This document shows, one piece after another, positions 31,709 through 43,100 of a stretch of 64,000 bases of DNA. This DNA is from Patella vulgata (lineage: Eukaryota; Mollusca; Gastropoda; Patellidae). The notes beneath the pieces were generated by a model, which had not been told where the DNA came from, did not search any database, and was given only the letters and a program-made list of their open reading frames with translations. A program made the translations under genes and the position numbers. Numbering within the stretch: the stretch's first letter is position 1; the number at the start of each line of letters is the position of its first letter. The stretch lies in the NCBI RefSeq assembly GCF_932274485.2, contig NC_065886.2, positions 34,459,501-34,523,500 on the forward strand, given 5' to 3'.

Positions 31709-32184
31709 CAGGGCCCGGTTCCTAGAAAATTCTTAAGCACGTTCTTGTGCTTAGATTTAAGTAGACTTTGCATTTAAGTAAACTTACCTTATTTTGTGTT
31801 CCCAGAAAATTCTTAAGAACGTTCTTGTGCTTAGATTTTAAGTAGACTTCATTGTAAGCACAAGAACGCTATTATGCGTTCCAAGAAAAAACTTAAGCAC
31901 AACTTCGTTCTTAAACATAGATAATCTAAGCACAAGTCCCAAGCAAGGTATACGGCTGGCTTACCAACCGTAAGTCTGTTTCTGCTTCAAAAAGATGGCT
32001 GACCGTAGAGTTATTCGACGGCATTTCCGACACCTTTTTATACCAAAGAGACAATTACAAGACAGAGAAAAACCTTCTCCAGAAGAAATTTCAAATTAAG
32101 AATGCTATAGAAAATTTCGCTTCTAGGCCTACCCTGAAACCATTTTATTTAGGCCTATTTGCCAATTAGTGAGAGAGAGAGAGA

Positions 32185-32219
<35 letters not shown>

Positions 32220-32773
32220 GGGGTTTAACGTCCACTCGACACAAACTAGGTCATTTCGGGACTAACATTTGGTTTAATTTTATTTACATAATTCGCTTGC
32301 GCGTAGGGGTCTTTAGCAGTGGGAGGAAACCGGAGGACCCGGAGAAAACCCACGAGGTTGGACAGGCGACTTGGCAATTAGTAAACAATAGGCTACAAAT
32401 ACACAGGCTACTTTAAGATCAGGCGCTCTCACAATTATTCAGTTAGTTTGTATGTGTCTGCGTTTTTTTATCTTGTGGCACATGCATCGAAATGAACCAT
32501 ATATATATATATATGACGTCAATGAAGCAGACGACAAATTTAAGACGTAATTCGCATACCAAAGTTGTTTTTATGACGTTAAAGAGCATCGTAGTCTCAG
32601 TTTATGGTAAACTTTACCAGTCACAATGTGCTTAGACTTATACTTGACTTGTGCTTTCGTAAGAATGGTCTGGAGAATTTTCTAGGGACGGTATTTTTGT
32701 AAGTTTCTTACGTAAGAAAAAGTGAAGCATGACATTGTGCTTACTTTAAGAATTTTCTAGGAACCGGGCCCTG
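31709..32773. mobile_element. TIR element with 28-bp perfect ends
   Basis: 31709-31736 and 32746-32773 are exact inverted copies, beginning CAGGGCCCGGTTCC and continuing AGAAAATTCTTAA. The AGAAAATTCTTAAG..GTTCTTGTGCTTAGATTT block is repeated subterminally at about 31724 and 31804, with a weaker third copy at 31880. CAGGG ends are common in hAT elements, but no 8-bp duplication is seen. No transposase. It contains a SINE-B (32160-32390), so its own length is about 830 bp. Confidence 0.8.
32160..32390 (-). repeat. SINE-B, headless, with (GA)n tail
   Basis: GA repeats at 32169-32217, AAATGGGGTTTAACGTCCAC, TAGGTCATTTCGGGACTAAC, AATTCGCTTGCGCGTAGGGG, GGAGGAAACCGGAGGACCCG, and AGGTTGGACAGGCGAC, then truncated. 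Close to consensus. Confidence 0.88.
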
Positions 32774-32954
32774 AGCTCATTATATCAGGAATAACTTCAT
32801 TCACGAGAGTCGTGTGAATTTAAAGATCAGATATAGGGATGGTCGGTCTTGGTATAGGTATAGTTCGAAAATAGATAATGAAAATGGATATAATGTAGAG
32901 TTCATTCAAATTATCTCGTTTCTGGGCGAATTTATCAGGCTTTGAAGTGTTCAC

Positions 32955-33075
32955 AATATAGTAGGGTCGCCTTCCAACTTAGTGAGTTTTCTCCCGGTCC
33001 TCCGGTTTCCTACTACTGCTAAAGACCCCTACGCGCAAGCGAATTATTGAAAAATAAATTGAATCATATGTTAGT
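32955..33075 (+). repeat. SINE-B fragment (body only)
   Basis: AGTAGGGTCGCCTTCCAAC, GGTCCTCCGGTTTCCTACTA, GACCCCTACGCGCAAGCGAA and TGAATCATATGTTAGT. Head and tail are missing. Confidence 0.75.
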
Positions 33076-33159
33076 GTGCTGACGTATTCCAATACCTAGC
33101 GCCCGACCAGGCTATCCTGCAACGCGTGGCTACAGGGCTGCCAAAATTGGGGAAAATTA

Positions 33160-33322
33160 GAAACTGCACTTATATGCAAGAAAATTGGAATTTGAAATAA
33201 GAGTAGGTCGGAATACAGCTGCCCGGGCATCGTTTCCATCACAACACAGTGTATGGTGTATGCCCATCTTCATTAACCCAGCCGGGGCAGAACAATAGGA
33301 CATAAAACCCCATTTCATTCCT
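33160..33322 (+). repeat. SINE-A, 3' half, next to the GH49-like gene end
   Basis: GAAATAAGAGTAGGTCGGAA, ATACAGCTGCCCGGGCATCG, GTGTATGGTGTATGCCCATC, TTCATTAACCCAGCCGGGGC and AGGACATAAAACCCCATTTC. It ends only about 40 bp from the stop codon of the gene on the other strand, so it probably supplies part of the gene's 3' UTR or terminator region. Confidence 0.8.
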
Positions 33323-33361
33323 CCACGTAAATAATAAATGATAATCAGAACGATCCAGAAT

Positions 33362-33886
33362 TTAATGACAGATGAATTTAATATTACTAGTGTGGGATCC
33401 GACCAAGAAGTCCGCTTGTTTAGGGCCCGTAATACAATGACCTCCGACCTTTAGATTGGTAAAGGTCCAATTAGACATCATGCCACCATGCGCTGACCCA
33501 TTTATCTCATTATGAAGACTATCATGCATCGGTTGCGAATCGACGGTCCAGTTGTCAAAATGGATATTAGAAACACTTCCAGTTACGTCATCCTTCATGG
33601 TGTAGTAAATTAACCTGGGACACGAACCTTCAACCCGGATGTTCGACATTACGATGTCACTTACTTTAAATTGTCGAACATGGCCGCCGATATTAAAAAC
33701 TGCGGCATTAGCAGCTAGTTTACAGTTACTACCGTGGAAGTTACACAGATCCACGTGGATGACGTCAACGTTTTTGATCGAAACGTTATGCACATCACGT
33801 GTGTGCGTCCAGCCCATCTGGAAAACAGCACCATTTTGAGCCAACCATACCACACACCGTTCCACCACCATACGACTCGTGTATAC
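33362..33886 (-). CDS. GH49-like exon 2 (residues 307-480, stop)
   Basis: The acceptor GGTTTTATACAG precedes VYTSRMVVERCVVWLAQNGA. The beta-helix rungs continue (VSIKNVDVIHVDLCNFHG, VSDIVMSNIRVEGSCPR, VSNIHFDNWTVD) and end ITGPKQADFLVGSHTSNIKF, with stop at 33364-33362. Several NXS/T sites. An internal ATG at 33871 is not the start, because the exon is open back to the acceptor and joins exon 1 in frame. Confidence 0.85.
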   Translation of the reverse strand, partial: VYTSRMVVERCVVWLAQNGAVFQMGWTHTRDVHNVSIKNVDVIHVDLCNFHGSNCKLAANAAVFNIGGHVRQFKVSDIVMSNIRVEGSCPRLIYYTMKDDVTGSVSNIHFDNWTVDSQPMHDSLHNEINGSAHGGMMSNWTFTNLKVGGHCITGPKQADFLVGSHTSNIKFICH

Positions 33887-36052
33887 CTGTATAAAACCAA
33901 CTATAATAAACTCATGCAGATTATTACATTTATTCGATGGTCTAATAAACCCCTGAGATTTAATGCGTTCTTACGGCTGTAAAGGGTTATACTGTGGCAT
34001 TCTTTTTGTCGTGACATCTACCAGACACTGTTATTATTAGACTCTGAAATAACTACTTGGGGAATTTAGAGATCCAGTCGAGAACCGCTGTATCTCATTA
34101 AGAAAGGTGCTGGCTCGCTAACCAGGAGGTCCGGGATACGGTTCCGGTATTGGGCCCGAGTGTGGGGTAGCAAGGAGGACGTCCAGACAAGGAAAAGCTG
34201 CTTCTAAAATCGGTGAAAAGAAGCGTAATACGATAAGGTTAGCATTGATATTGACAGCACTGCAACATTTTCCGAGAATAGACGCTGCCATCAAACGACC
34301 CCCTTGTGTTTCTTTGATAATGCAGGTTTTTAATGCATCTCATAGATATATATTCGTCAATGGTCGTTGTGGAGAGGGGGTGGTGTTTATTTAATGGCGA
34401 TTCATTAAATAAATGCACCGCGCCTTAAATAGACCATCATCACTGACAAACGTAATAGTCTTACCCTAAATTCAACGCATAAGGCGGACGACAATGGTCG
34501 TTATGGAGAAGTGGTGGTGTTTAAATAGTTAATGGGGATCCTTTAAATAAATGCACCTCGCCTTAAACTGGCCATCATCACTGACAAACGTAATATTCTT
34601 ACCCTAAATCAAATCCAAGACATGAGGCGGACGACTATATATTAAGTTTTCATGTGCCCGTATTATAGCGTATATTGTACAACACCACGCCTTGTTGTTT
34701 AACGCGCAATACATTATTCATGCTCGTCTTCAATTGACCTTAAACACCATTTCATCCAGTCATTTTTTTGTGTTACTATAGACGGGTGGATTTTAATTAA
34801 CATTATTTACATATGAAGCAGGCATAAACAGGGTAAAACATAAAAAGGGTAAAACATGAAAAGGGTTAAACATAAAACGGGTAAAATCTAAACTAGGTAA
34901 AACATAAACAGGTTAAAACATAAAAGTGGTGATACATAAAAACGGTCAAACATGAAAAGGGTTAAATATAAAATGGGTAAAATCAAAACTGGGTAAAACA
35001 TAAATAGGTTAAAACATAAAAAGGGTAAAAACATAAAAAAACCGGTAAAACATAAAAAAAAGGTGAAACATAAAAGGGGGAAAATATAAACCTAACCTAA
35101 CAATACTATAAATATAAGTTTAAATAGAGATCACCTTAAAGGCATCGTCATTAGCCCAAATAAACGTATCTAACACAACACCATCATGCCCCATACCAAC
35201 ACCATCAGAGTTGAACGCCCAGGGAGCGATCATCTTCACGTTACGGACAGTGTTGTGATCACCCAAGCCCTGAAAATAAAACTCCTCGGGATCCACCATT
35301 GTTATACCTTCTAGCACGTGATGATTGCCTTTATCCATGGTCACCATCCCGTAGGCGAATCGATGATCGTGCCATTTGTAGGTTTGCGTGGATAAAATAC
35401 CGCGGCCTCGAATGGTAACAGGATGTTGTCCACTGGTTATAAAACCACCTTCTACCCATGCACCAGGAGCCAAGTAAACAGTCTTAATCTTACTATCAAG
35501 ATGAAGCTGACCATTCAAGTTGTGGACACCAGCTTTGTAATACAACACAGAACTATCGTGCTCATCGGGTACATTTGTTTCTGGGGGGTCGGCAAACACT
35601 AAAAGTTTATCCTTAATATCATCATCATTTGTCGTTCCATAATCATTGTCAAATTCTATGGACATCATCCGACTCGTTTCACTAACGGTAATTTGGGCCT
35701 TTTTAGGTCCCATCCTTTTACAAGCGTATCCATAACTTTTAGGTCTTACGATGCAGTTCTTGAAATCAGTTGGTGCGTGAATCTCAACGGTTACTGGTCC
35801 ACCAGTAAACGCAAAGGATGTCCACGAAACAGATCGCCCGGCTGTAACATGAGGTGCTTGTTTAGCACGAATATCGGACGTAGCTATGTACGTGACACTT
35901 GCCTGTCGGTGATTGCCTTGGCTTACGAACACTTGAAATTTGTTCGATGGATTAACACCCTGGGGTGACGGATAAATAATAACATTACCGTAAATGGGCT
36001 GAAAAGCTAGCACCAAGATTATTAAAACCAAACAAGGTGCTGTTGGTGCCAT
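33362..36052 (-). CDS. Secreted glycoside hydrolase family 49-like (dextranase/isopullulanase type)
   Basis: Two exons (36052-35135 and 33886-33362) joined in phase 0 give 480 residues. Residues 1-22 are a signal peptide (MAPTAPCLVLIILVLAFQ). An N-terminal beta-sandwich is followed by a parallel beta-helix: KTVYLAPGAWVEGGF, TIRGRGILS, HHVLEGITMVDPE, HNTVRNVKMIAPWAF. Asp283 (NSDG) and Asp302-Asp303 (NDDAFK) have the 19-residue spacing that I recall for the catalytic Asp376/395/396 of Penicillium Dex49A. After the junction comes VVWLAQNGAVFQMGW, the family's second signature. GH49 enzymes cleave alpha-glucans outside the cell. It is shorter than the microbial enzymes (about 560-640 residues), chiefly at the C terminus. 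The substrate in an animal is unknown. A digestive or anti-biofilm role is speculation. Confidence 0.85.
34080..34200 (+). repeat. SINE-A head fragment in GH49-like intron
   Basis: TATCTCATTAAGAAAGGTGC, TGGCTCGCTAACCAGGAGGT and GGATACGGTTCCGGTATTGG correspond to the A-box, anticodon-arm and B-box region. Confidence 0.6.
34358..34636. repeat. Two-copy tandem duplication, period 134 bp
   Basis: CAATGGTCGTTGTGGAGAGG begins at 34358 and recurs as CAATGGTCGTTATGGAGAAG at 34492; CATCATCACTGACAAACGTA and GGCGGACGAC are shared. It lies in the single intron of the GH49-like gene. Confidence 0.85.
34826..35092. repeat. Minisatellite, GGGTAAAACATAAAAA unit
   Basis: About 16 units of 15-18 bp (variants GGTTAAAACATAAA and GGGTAAAATCTAAA) in the same intron, ending about 40 bp from the exon 1 donor. 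Confidence 0.9.
35135..36052 (-). CDS. GH49-like exon 1 (residues 1-306)
   Basis: The ATG at 36052 is preceded by AATCAAC and starts the signal peptide. The long exon covers the N-terminal sandwich and most of the helix, ending WANDDAFK directly before donor GTGATC, so the exon boundary falls just after the catalytic Asp pair. Confidence 0.87.
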
Positions 36053-37138
36053 GTTGATTAAATGAGTTTCTTCAGGTTTTCCTGAGAATTAAATACCTAC
36101 CCCGGCTGTCTTGAAGGTCGGAATACAGATAAGAAGAATATCATGTGACAAACATATGTACTGACTTTACATAACAAACATGCAAATAGATAACACAATA
36201 GTGAGTGTATGGATAAGTAGATCGCCATACAGGTGGACTGGTCAAATTTTAGGTAGCTAGAATATAATACTCTCAACTGCAACTGAAAATCTCCGTTTAG
36301 CAATTGGTTCACATTTTATTTTGTATCGTTTATTTTTACAATTAAAGTTTTGTTTCTAATATATTTTGTTTCGGTTATTAAAATAAAAGTACAGTTTGGT
36401 CTGGTTTATTAAAATTAGATCCCATACCGTCTCTTCTTACCATAGGCGTACGAGCTCGATTAATGTTGAGGGGTGGGGGGCAGATCCTGAAATGCCCTAA
36501 AAAAAATTCTGCGAGAGGCGAAGGAACGGGCAAATGAGTTTTTCTGCTATCCTGGCCCGTGAATTGAGCAATAGAAATCCAACTCTATGCCGACCTGAAT
36601 TCCAACCATCCAATCAGTCTGATGCAGCTGCATTCACAAATAATAATCGATGCCCGAAAAATGTCGCTCAAAGAAGAGTGGCTCCAGACAAAATGTTTTA
36701 ATCCATAGTGAATTCAGTACAAATTTGTGGTATTTAATTAGAAGAAAAGTACAATTAGTGTTTTATTAGATTTCGGACACTCTTGTTGCCAACTAGATGA
36801 AATAATTTTTATTTTCACTTCACCCATTTGCCCGAAAAGTCAGATTGCCCGTCAGTCTCTAAAAGCTGATGAAGTTCATCTGTTTCCATACAAGCATCGT
36901 TATTAGGGCTTTGATATTAACATCTACAAATAGAGAGCGTAATGAATGAAGTGGCGTTCCTGAATCGATTTTTTTATATCATATTGTTATCCAATTGGGA
37001 AAAGTGGGAAGATCCCTTTAATTACAAATTCTCACTCGCATAGCTACACATTAAACACATTTATTATACACGTACAACAATGATGAAAGATCCCCCCCCC
37101 CCACACACACACACACACACGTGTATCAGGTTTGTAAA

Positions 37139-37361
37139 TAGAGACTTTTGGCAAGCGTAAATTCCTGCTCCGTATCGCGTATCCGTATAGACTTTGCGTG
37201 TGACGTCATCAATGTGTGTGTATTTCTCATACGTGGTGTGGCACACGGATACGGCAGCACGTATTGAACAACATTACTTTCACACGGAAAAGGTTCGTAT
37301 AACATCGTCGATACGGATACATGATGCGGATGTGAAAAACTTCCTTTGCCAAAAGTCCCTA
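37139..37361. mobile_element. MITE with TAGRGACTTTTGGCAA ends
   Basis: TAGAGACTTTTGGCAA (37139-37154) and the inverted TAGGGACTTTTGGCAA (37346-37361), one mismatch. The inner arms pair further (ATCCGTATAGACTTTGCGTG against the CACGGATACGG and GATACGGATAC blocks), so the element is nearly palindromic. It is inserted in a short repeat with CACACACGTG and AGGTTTGTAAATA that recurs at 37372-37490. Confidence 0.7.
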
Positions 37362-37364
37362 ATA

Positions 37365-37500
37365 TAGATCCCGCACACACGTGTCACAAATTTGTAAATA
37401 CGTTGCAGGGATAGGCCACATGTCACAAGTTTGTAAATACGTTGCAAGGATAGGCCAGATCCCGCACACACGTGGAGCAGGTTTGTAAACCTACGTTCTG
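37365..37500. repeat. Short tandem repeat with CCGCACACACGTG
   Basis: GATCCCGCACACACGTG followed by a CAAATTTGTAAATACGTTGC or CAAGTTTGTAAATACGTTGC block recurs at about 37370, 37412 and 37458, with a (CA)n version at 37091-37135 left of the MITE. Confidence 0.6.
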
Positions 37501-38231
37501 CACCCATGAATAACTAACTGACTAGCATGCCGTTATTGTGGCTCACCTATGATTAGGTGACCCACCATAAATAAATATCTCCATATATCTCGACAATTTC
37601 GCCACAATATTTATATATATGCCAAGCCTCAAATCAGTTTCACACCATTATAGTCACTAAATAAACGATCATGTTGTACTTAATAAGCTATGACCATTAA
37701 TCATCTATAAATAATAGACTGAAAACTGGTTCCACGTGTCGTCCATAACATCCAGACTAGTGATTGTATCCCATAAAAACTGTGTTCTGTTAACATCCAG
37801 ACACTTTTGAGTAAAAGATAGGTTACGTGCCCTTGTTTTGAAATTAGTCTGGCTTAACCAGTCTATCGACCATTCTAGGGCTGATTGACAGGTCGGGATA
37901 ATCAAGACTACTCTTTTACGAAACATAACAGAAAGCTAGAACAAGAAATTGAATTTAGAAATGAGCACGTTAGCTAGCTCAACAATTGTTTTAAGAAGCT
38001 TGTAAAAGTAAAATGAAACTACTGCTAGTATCATGTTCCTGTCTAACCCGAGTGTTTCAGAGATATTATTTGTACTAAACCAAAAGATGCCGCTCTTAAC
38101 GGTACAGTTAATGATAAAGCGATTTAAAAAATGAAACGAACGTAATTTCTAAATCTGCTGTAATAACCAAGAAGCTTAATTTTACTGCTATTCAAAATCG
38201 TCAACAATAAATTTTTTACGGCTGTAATATA

Positions 38232-39758
38232 CTATTCAAAAAAAGTAGGGGATATTTGATTTTGGGGGCATAATACTAAAATATGCAAATGACTACGAAA
38301 AAAGTCACTATAGAACCTAACAGAAGAAACATTTCCAGTTACATGTGACGCCCAAACGCACCAATAGCTACCGCATGGAATGCAGGTGATGCTTGGGATC
38401 ATCATGGGGGTCCAACCCAAGATTTGCACGACTCTGACTTTGAATGTTACAGTCATTGTGGCATTGAATTCCAGGGTGGAAACATCAGTTTAATTGTTTT
38501 AGTGACCAGAAAACAAATTTTGATATGCGTCGGCTTACCCAAAATGAAAGGTTACGTGCCCTTGGCATGCTACAGATCGGCACAACACAGGCGGTTGTGG
38601 CGCGGACGATGAATGTTTCTCAGTCTGTCATAAGCAGGCTATGGTCCAGATACCGTGATACACAATCTGTACAGGACAGACCACGCTCAGGTCGACCAAG
38701 GGCGACAACTCAAGCCCAGGATCGATTTATCCGTACCTTGGCCTTGAGAAATCGTGTCATCACAGCAAATCAGATCAGCGCTCGTCTTCAAACAGACACT
38801 GGTGTGAGAGTGAGTGGCCAGACGATTCGGAATCGACTGCATAGGGGTCACCTTCGCGCCCGACGTCCTCGCGTGATCCCTTGTTTGAGAGATCATCACA
38901 TTCAGGCAAGACGTCGTTGGTGTAGGGATCGTCAACACTGGGATAATCGACGCTGGAGCAATGTGATGTTTTCAGATGAGTCAAGGTTCACTGTTGATTT
39001 TTTGGACAGACGTAGGAGGGTGTGGCGTCGTCGAAACGAGCGCTTCCAAGACGTTAACGTCATCAGACATGATCGATTTGGGGGTGGTTCTGTTATGGTG
39101 TGGGGAGGCATCACTGTTGCTGGAAGAACGGCTTTACATGTTGTTGCAGGGCGTGTTACAGGCCAGTACTACCGGGACAACATCTTGGCAGTCCATGTTG
39201 TGCCGTTGGCACGACGTCATGGCCGCCGTTTCATCTTCCAGGATGACAACGCAAGATGTCACAGGGCCAGGATCGTTACAGGTTACCTCCAACAACAGAA
39301 CATCACCACATTACCTTGGCCAGCACTGAGTCCCGACCTCTCCCCCATCGAGCATGTCTGGGACATGCTTGGACAGAGGTTACGTCAACGTCAACAACGT
39401 CCTGCCAATGTCCAAGAACTTGCTGCTGCGTTGCAACAGGAATGGGACAATCTGGACCAAAATGACCTTAGACGTCTCATTAGGAGTATGCCACGTCGGA
39501 TCAATGCTTGTTTGGCAAACAGAGGAGGATTTACCCGTTACTGACTTGGTTGTGATGCTGTGGTAACTTTGCTGTTTGACCCCGGGTATCATTTTACCCT
39601 TATAATGGTCAGTCTGTGCCTTACTTAGTCTAACGATCATTTGGAATAAATCGATGAATGTGAACTTCATTTCATTTTGTCATTTGTTTCTTCGTCAGTT
39701 TCATTAGGTGACTTTAATAACACTTAAAAATCAAATATCCCCTACTTTTTTTGAATAG
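38232..39758 (+). mobile_element. Complete Tc1-like transposon
   Basis: Perfect 32-bp terminal inverted repeats at 38232-38263 and 39727-39758 (outer end CTATTCAAAAAAAGTAGGGG) are bounded by TA dinucleotides at 38230-38231 and 39759-39760, the family's target duplication. It is 1527 bp and carries one uninterrupted transposase gene. Identical ends and an open frame point to a recent insertion, and possibly an active copy. No second copy in this window. Confidence 0.95.
38525..39544 (+). CDS. Tc1/mariner-superfamily transposase, DD34E
   Basis: 339 residues, the usual Tc1 length. The N-terminal paired-like helix-turn-helix region (MRRLTQNERLRALGMLQIGT and ARTMNVSQSVISRLWSRYRD) is followed by the AT-hook-like RSGRPRATT, a second helix-turn-helix, and then the catalytic core: first Asp in VMFSDESRFTV, second in FIFQDDNARCHRARI, Glu in SPDLSPIEHVWD, with 34 residues between the last two. 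It binds the TIRs and cuts and pastes at TA sites. The first in-frame ATG is used; the frame extends little upstream. Confidence 0.95.
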   Translation: MRRLTQNERLRALGMLQIGTTQAVVARTMNVSQSVISRLWSRYRDTQSVQDRPRSGRPRATTQAQDRFIRTLALRNRVITANQISARLQTDTGVRVSGQTIRNRLHRGHLRARRPRVIPCLRDHHIQARRRWCRDRQHWDNRRWSNVMFSDESRFTVDFLDRRRRVWRRRNERFQDVNVIRHDRFGGGSVMVWGGITVAGRTALHVVAGRVTGQYYRDNILAVHVVPLARRHGRRFIFQDDNARCHRARIVTGYLQQQNITTLPWPALSPDLSPIEHVWDMLGQRLRQRQQRPANVQELAAALQQEWDNLDQNDLRRLIRSMPRRINACLANRGGFTRY

Positions 39759-40439
39759 TATAGTTGATAGATTTGTAGAGAATTGCACGTGCCATGGCTA
39801 TTTATAGTATCATACTGTCAGAAAGTTGGCCTCGACACGGCGAATGTGCACGCTTCAGTGGTAGTCTCGAACTATCAGCGGGTGACTGTATTTCTGTAGG
39901 GTCATGGGTCACCCTACCTATGATAATAGTATCTACACAGTAGATTACCGACGAAATCCAGCATCTTTTAACTGCTTTTCCGATGGCGGCAGAGGAATTC
40001 GCTCGTGAAAACGTCTTGGACACTCTGAAATCGTAAGTGACCTCCGTGGTGGTCTAAATAATCTTTTTCATAATCATACCCAAACACATCCTTTCAAATA
40101 TACCAGCCTTTGTTAGGCACTGTTTGATTGGTCGAATAAAAGCGAAATGATAGAACGATTCGACATATTCAATCAGTGCACTTTTTGGTCTGTTCAACTG
40201 AACTGACCATCGCGTTTTGTCAAGAATGTGGATTTTTTTCTGAACCGTGCGTCATGTCTTCCCAGAACGACGACGACTTCTCCTCGTTCTCGTTTTCGGA
40301 ACGCATCTGAACCTCTCTATTATTATTATGAGAGACACGGCTTGAAGGTTTGATTTAAGGTTTGTTTTTGTTAAGATTATTAGGGTTTCACACTGCGTAG
40401 CCATTGTTTTTGTTAAGATTATTCCTATTATTATTTTTT

Positions 40440-43063
40440 TTTTTTCCAATTTGATTGTATCTCAGAAACTAAATGTCAGATCGATACGAGTTCTTCGGTT
40501 TGAATGGGAAAGTGGGTGTGACTTAGAGATTAAAGCTATTTTGGGCATTCTGTGATAATGCGAAATGTCCGAAATCACCGAAGTTGTCGTTTTTTTAAAA
40601 AAATGACGTAGTATTAACAATAATCATCGAATTTTAACATATGCATTTTAACATAGCCAGAGACCAGGCACATAGCTGTGCTACTTTTGATTTTTGATTG
40701 TCGACGAATCTTCGTAGATATTAAGCTCCAAATTTCGAAAATTTAAAATTTTACAAAAAACTTTTTTATTTATGAATTTTTTAAATGGCATTTTAACCAG
40801 GGTTGAAGTGTTATCCGATTTGACTAAAAATGTCAACATTTTTTGTGTCCGTAATTTTCCTTGGCCGCCATTGGCTAATTCAGTTTTTCAGTCCTAGATT
40901 AATTATTTATTATTCGATTTGTACAAAAGAAAGTTAATATGCTGCGTGGTCCAAAATGTCATTTTTTTTGTTACCGGTAAAGATTCGTGTCGGCACCGGA
41001 AGTGAAGTAAAATCAGCAAAAACTACAATTTTGAGAGATTTTGACAGTTCGGTACAACTTTTTGAAAGCAAATATTATTTTTTCAAAATTTGATATTACC
41101 AAAAGTATACGACATGCAAAGGCGCACAAATCATTGGACTCAATTTTTTTAATTTCGATTTCGTTTTCGGGCTATTTCGATTAAAATGTGAAAAAAGGTG
41201 TAAAATTAAGCTATTTACAACCCATCCACAGTCTTCATATTTCATAATATTCATCGTAACTTTCATAACCTCGTAGCAATAACCCATACAAAGAGAATGA
41301 ATGTCAAAATTAGTTTGTCATATCAGCAGTTGTCGAGAAATACGCAATTTTGCATGAGTCACATTTCGTGCTATTTTGCCTGTACAAGAATCAATTATTA
41401 TTCAATTTTCAATTTTCTTTCACCATTTGATGCCGAATGCCACGTTTGAATAGATTAAACCATTTTAACACCTTTACTGTCACCGGAAGTGACGTCATTT
41501 GGGCAAAAACTGAATTTTAGCCTTCAAAACCGATATTTTTTTTCAAATGAGTCGTATATGTTATTTGTTTAAAAGTATGATATTTAATTTCAATCAACAA
41601 ATAGAATGAATCCATACGACCATAAAGATACCACAAAATGGGTTCTAACTTTTCAGGTTTCAGAGAAATAGACGATTTTCTACTATAGTCACTTTTCAAG
41701 GTTTTGGTCTATAACAGTGTCAAATATTATTCGATTTTCATAAAATTTTCACCATGAGCTGCCTTATGCCATTTCTGATTTCATAAAACTAATTTAACAT
41801 TTTCTTTCTCACCGGAAGTAATGTCATTTTAGCAAAAACTGTATTTTTAGCCTTCAAAACAAATATTTTTTTGAAGTGAGTTATATTTAGTATTCGTTTA
41901 CCATTATGATATTTTATTCCAATGGAAATATAGATTTGATCAATACGATCAGAAATATGTCAAAAAATAGCTTCTAGCATCTTCTCTTGCAAAGAAATAA
42001 CCAATTTCGTTAGGATCACTTTTTAAGACTTTTCGCATTTTTATTACAGTTTATGGGTTCTAAATTAATTATTTATTGCCTGATTTGTATAAAACAAAAG
42101 CTCATATACTCCTTGGTGCAAATTCTCAGCTTGTTTCTACCTATTAAGTTTTCTGTCGGCACCGGAAGTGACGTAATTTTGCCTAAAATTTAAATTTTGA
42201 CGGGTCGGGAGGTCTTTTCCTAAGGAAAAAACTTAATTTCTACCAATCTTATCAATGAAGATGAATGCTCCTACTACAGGCGCAAAATATGTCGGGCTTA
42301 GATTTTTTTTTTTTATATCAGTTTTGTATTTGCGCCATTTGGATTTAAGGTTGAAAAAAGGAGTAAAAATCAGCTATTTACAACCCATTCATCGTCTTCA
42401 TATTTTAAATTATTTCTACGCAACTTTCATAATTTTGTAGCATTAATCCATACGAGGACAATGTATGTCAAAATTAGATTGTAATATGCGCAGTTGCCGA
42501 GAAATAGGAAATTTTGCATGCGTTACTTTTCACGTTATTTTGCATGTAAAAGAGTCAATTATCGTTCGATTTTCAATTTTTGTTACCATGTGATGCCTCA
42601 TGCCACCTTTGACTAGGTCAATCCAAATTAACATTTTCACTGTCACTGAAAATGACGACATTTGGGCAAAAACCCATATGACCATACAGATATCACAAAA
42701 TGGTTTCTAATTTGTTCGGTTGCAGAGATATAGGTTTTGGTCTATAAAAATGTCAATTATTATTCGATTATCATAAAATTTTCACCATGTGAGGCCTTAT
42801 GCCATTTATATTTTCATAGAATTAATGTAAAATTTTTATTATCACCGGAAGTAGTGTAATTTTGACAAAAACTGTATTATTAGCCTTCAAATTGTTTTGA
42901 AGTGAGTTATATTTATCATTCGTTTAACATTATGATATTTGATTCCAATAGACATATAGATTGGATCAATACGATCATATAGATGTCCAAAAATTGCTTT
43001 TAGCATCTTCCCTATTCGAGAAATTTCCCATTAAAAAGTCAGCTTACTTAGCGGTAAGTTAGT

Positions 43064-43100
<37 letters not shown>

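Noticed and set aside
38687-39670. Several ORFs on both strands inside the Tc1 element
   Set aside because: Out-of-frame shadows of the transposase.
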